Source: DATDOY01 sp035293045
Lineage (GTDB): Bacteria > Actinomycetota > Acidimicrobiia > IMCC26256 > JACPCJ01
NCBI GenBank assembly: GCA_035293045.1
Contig: DATDOY010000040.1
Location: forward strand, 1 to 11,357
Direction: 5' to 3'
DNA: 11,357 nucleotides
A model generated the notes under the pieces. It worked only from the letters and a program-made list of their open reading frames with translations. It ran no database searches and was not told the origin of the DNA. The stretch's first letter is position 1. Every line of letters starts with the position of its first letter. This document shows positions 10,065-11,357 of this stretch, piece by piece. A program made the position numbers and the translations under genes.

Positions 10065-10757
10065 CTAGACGATGATGATGGTTACCGCCGCGGATGGGCT
10101 ACCCGTGTTGCCGATGGCATCCGTCGCCGTTGCGGTCACGGTGTACAGCCCCGGTGCGAGCCCGGCCGTGGTGACTTCCCATGTGGAAGTCCCGTCCGCG
10201 GGACGGATTTCCGCGGCCCCGAGGAGGTCAGGGGTGAACGCCACGCTGACCGATGCGACCCCCGAGCCCGCGTCGCTCGCGGTACCCGTCACCTTGCCGT
10301 CGAGCGCGCTGATGACGAGGGGAACGGTCGGCGAGTCGACCTCCGCCGAGGGACCCGTTGCGTCCTGGGTGGTGCTCACGACGTTCCCCCACGGACTTGC
10401 ATTGCACCCCTGTGGCTTGGTCTTGGCCCGGACGTGGAAGTAGTGGGTCTGCTCGGCCAAGCCGCTCACGGTGTACTGCGTGGCGGTCGCCGCGATGCTG
10501 CCGTCTACGAACACGAGGTTGGCGTCCACGAAGGAGCCGTTCCCCTCAGTCTCGGGGCCCGACGCAACCTCGATCTGGAACCCGCCCGACGACCCCGCGG
10601 TCCAGGTCACCGTGTTGGTGGTCCCGGGCGCGAACTCGGGAGCGGACGCCACGGGTGTCTCGCAATCAGTAGGCGGTACCGCCTGGGAGCCCGGAAGGAT
10701 CAGGGCGGTTGGCGTCGCGACCGCCGCCGCGAGCACGAGAAATCGGGTTACACGCAT
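10065..10757 (-). CDS. Secreted protein with fibronectin-III-like and bacterial Ig-like domains
   Basis: A 230-residue predicted exported protein. The N-terminus MRVTRFLVLAAAVATPTALI, followed by LPGSQA, is a signal peptide with likely cleavage SQA|VPP near 26/27. Residues about 35-132 look like a fibronectin type III fold (FQIEVASG; TQYTVSGLAEQTHYFHVRAKT near 93-113). Residues about 135-230 look like a bacterial Ig-like repeat (KVTGTASDAGSGVASVSV, TSTWEVTTAGLAPGLYTVTA, ATDAIGNTGSPSAAVTI). There are two cysteines (C32, C118), which could form a disulfide across the first domain. No membrane anchor, sortase motif or enzymatic motif is visible. ATG at 10757 is preferred over an in-frame TTG at 10820 because GAGAGG sits 8 nt upstream and the signal peptide then begins at residue 1. 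It lies between rplA and rplJ, after a strong terminator; no convincing promoter is seen. Its role is unknown; adhesion or cell-surface binding is only a guess. Confidence 0.8.
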   Translation of the reverse strand: MRVTRFLVLAAAVATPTALILPGSQAVPPTDCETPVASAPEFAPGTTNTVTWTAGSSGGFQIEVASGPETEGNGSFVDANLVFVDGSIAATATQYTVSGLAEQTHYFHVRAKTKPQGCNASPWGNVVSTTQDATGPSAEVDSPTVPLVISALDGKVTGTASDAGSGVASVSVAFTPDLLGAAEIRPADGTSTWEVTTAGLAPGLYTVTATATDAIGNTGSPSAAVTIIIV

Positions 10758-10765
10758 GAGTCTTG

Positions 10766-10771
10766 CCTCTC
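10766..10771 (-). promoter_or_regulatory. Ribosome-binding site fixing the secreted-protein start
   Basis: The minus strand reads GAGAGG, 8 nt before ATG (10757-10755). The upstream in-frame TTG at 10820 would add 21 charged residues in front of the signal peptide, so the ATG is preferred. Confidence 0.5.
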
Positions 10772-10867
10772 GGTCGCCGAGGTCGAGAGGGAGTTCCCGC
10801 GCCTCGTTCCGCGAATTCAAGGCTCTTACGCTCGAACGGCGCCCCCTGCGCGGCGAACTCGCTCTGC

Positions 10868-10914
10868 GTCTGTGGCGCGTTATCGGGCTATATCCCCGCT
10901 AACGCGCCACAGAC
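10868..10914 (-). terminator. Long perfect hairpin after rplA (probable terminator)
   Basis: Arms 10868-10882 and 10900-10914 are perfect 15-bp reverse complements. After one mismatch the stem continues for four more pairs (10884-10887 / 10895-10898), closing on a 7-nt loop. It starts 7 nt after the rplA stop. No T-tract follows, as with the hairpin after rpoC. It probably ends the rplA transcript before the secreted-protein gene. Confidence 0.8.
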
Positions 10915-10921
10915 ACGAGGG

Positions 10922-11357
10922 TCAGGTGGCGGCGGCCTCGATCTCTTCGTCGGATTTCACCGTCGGGTCGACTTTGATGCCGGGGCCCATGGTCGAGGAG
11001 ACCGTCACGTTCTGGAGGTAGCGACCCTTGGCCGAGGCCGGCCGAGCCCGGTTGACCTCGTCGATGACGGCCTGAAAGTTGCCGAGCAGCGCGTCGGTCT
11101 CGAAGCTGACCTTGCCGATCGGGACGTGCACATTGCCGAACCGGTCGGTGCGGTACTCGACCATCCCGCCCTTGAACTCGCCGACGGCCTTGGCGATGTC
11201 GTCGGTCACCGTGCCCGTCTTGGGATTGGGCATGAGGCCGCGGGGGCCGAGCACCTTGCCGAGCTTGCCGACCTGCCCCATGAGATCGGGAGTGGCGATG
11301 GCGACGTCGAAGTCGAGGAAGCCGCCCTCGACGCGAGCAACGAGATCGTCGGAACCC
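10922..11357 (-). CDS. rplA: 50S ribosomal protein L1 (uL1), 3' part only
   Basis: L1 binds 23S rRNA helices 76-78 to form the mobile L1 stalk, which helps move deacylated tRNA out of the E site; in many bacteria it also represses its own operon. The frame is open from the right edge to TGA at 10924-10922, giving the last 144 residues of a protein usually about 230 long. The visible sequence reads GSDDLVARVEGGFLDFDVAI, ATPDLMGQVGKLGKVLGPRG, then LMPNPKTGTVT, the highly conserved L1 signature region, and later VTVSSTMGPGIKVDP near the C-terminus. The methionine at 11281 is internal (DLMGQVGKLG), not the start. Upstream rplK is expected outside the window but cannot be seen. A strong hairpin follows. 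Confidence 0.96.
   Translation of the reverse strand, partial: GSDDLVARVEGGFLDFDVAIATPDLMGQVGKLGKVLGPRGLMPNPKTGTVTDDIAKAVGEFKGGMVEYRTDRFGNVHVPIGKVSFETDALLGNFQAVIDEVNRARPASAKGRYLQNVTVSSTMGPGIKVDPTVKSDEEIEAAAT

Noticed and set aside
10758..10820. N-terminal extension of the Ig-like protein from a TTG at 10820
   Set aside because: It would put a charged 21-residue stretch before a normal signal peptide, and the ATG at 10757 has its own ribosome-binding site.
9750..11021. Plus-strand 423-codon frame across the rplA-rplJ interval
   Set aside because: It overlaps rplA, the Ig-like gene, both hairpin regions, the rplJ promoter and the L10 leader. The product is Arg-rich with no domain, so it is best explained as chance.

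Overview
The window is high-GC DNA in which every supportable gene lies on the minus strand, so transcription runs from right to left. It holds the ribosomal stalk and RNA polymerase cluster: the 3' part of rplA (L1), then rplJ (L10), rplL (L7/L12), rpoB and rpoC. The RpoC sequence (opening like actinobacterial beta' and carrying the roughly 90-residue charged coiled-coil insert near residues 141-228), the GTG/TTG starts and the base composition point to an actinomycete (Actinomycetota). A deep-branching class such as Acidimicrobiia is plausible but is only an inference.

Layout in transcription order. (1) 11357-10922: C-terminal 144 residues of L1, followed 7 nt later by a long perfect hairpin (10868-10914), probably a factor-independent terminator without a U-tract. 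(2) 10757-10065: a small secreted protein with a fibronectin-III-like and a bacterial Ig-like domain, placed between rplA and rplJ, which are adjacent in many bacteria. (3) 10064-9748: a non-coding stretch with a small hairpin, a good sigma-70-type promoter (9907-9935) and an L10-leader-like RNA that should let L10-L7/L12 repress its own synthesis. (4) rplJ (9747-8842), whose L10 has an extra C-terminal acidic tail of about 129 residues, then rplL (8805-8416). (5) 8415-8138: a 278-bp spacer with two tandem promoter-like sequences for rpoB and several small hairpins. (6) rpoB (8137-4646) and rpoC (4550-468), separated by 95 bp. (7) A 20-bp perfect hairpin (421-464) three bases after the rpoC stop. 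(8) After a 262-bp spacer with a CRP-like palindrome, the first 52 codons of a second predicted secreted protein, running off the left edge.

How it fits together: the ribosomal genes build the L1 stalk and the L10-(L12)n factor-recruiting stalk, and rpoB/rpoC encode the catalytic core of RNA polymerase. The window is mostly ordinary, essential core genome. The items that deserve a second look are the acidic tail on L10, the secreted Ig/FnIII-type protein inside the ribosomal cluster, the second secreted protein after rpoC, the two unusually long perfect hairpins that bracket the cluster, and a short motif shared by the leader of rpoC and the leader of the gene after it. I saw no mobile element, CRISPR array, tRNA, rRNA or defence system.
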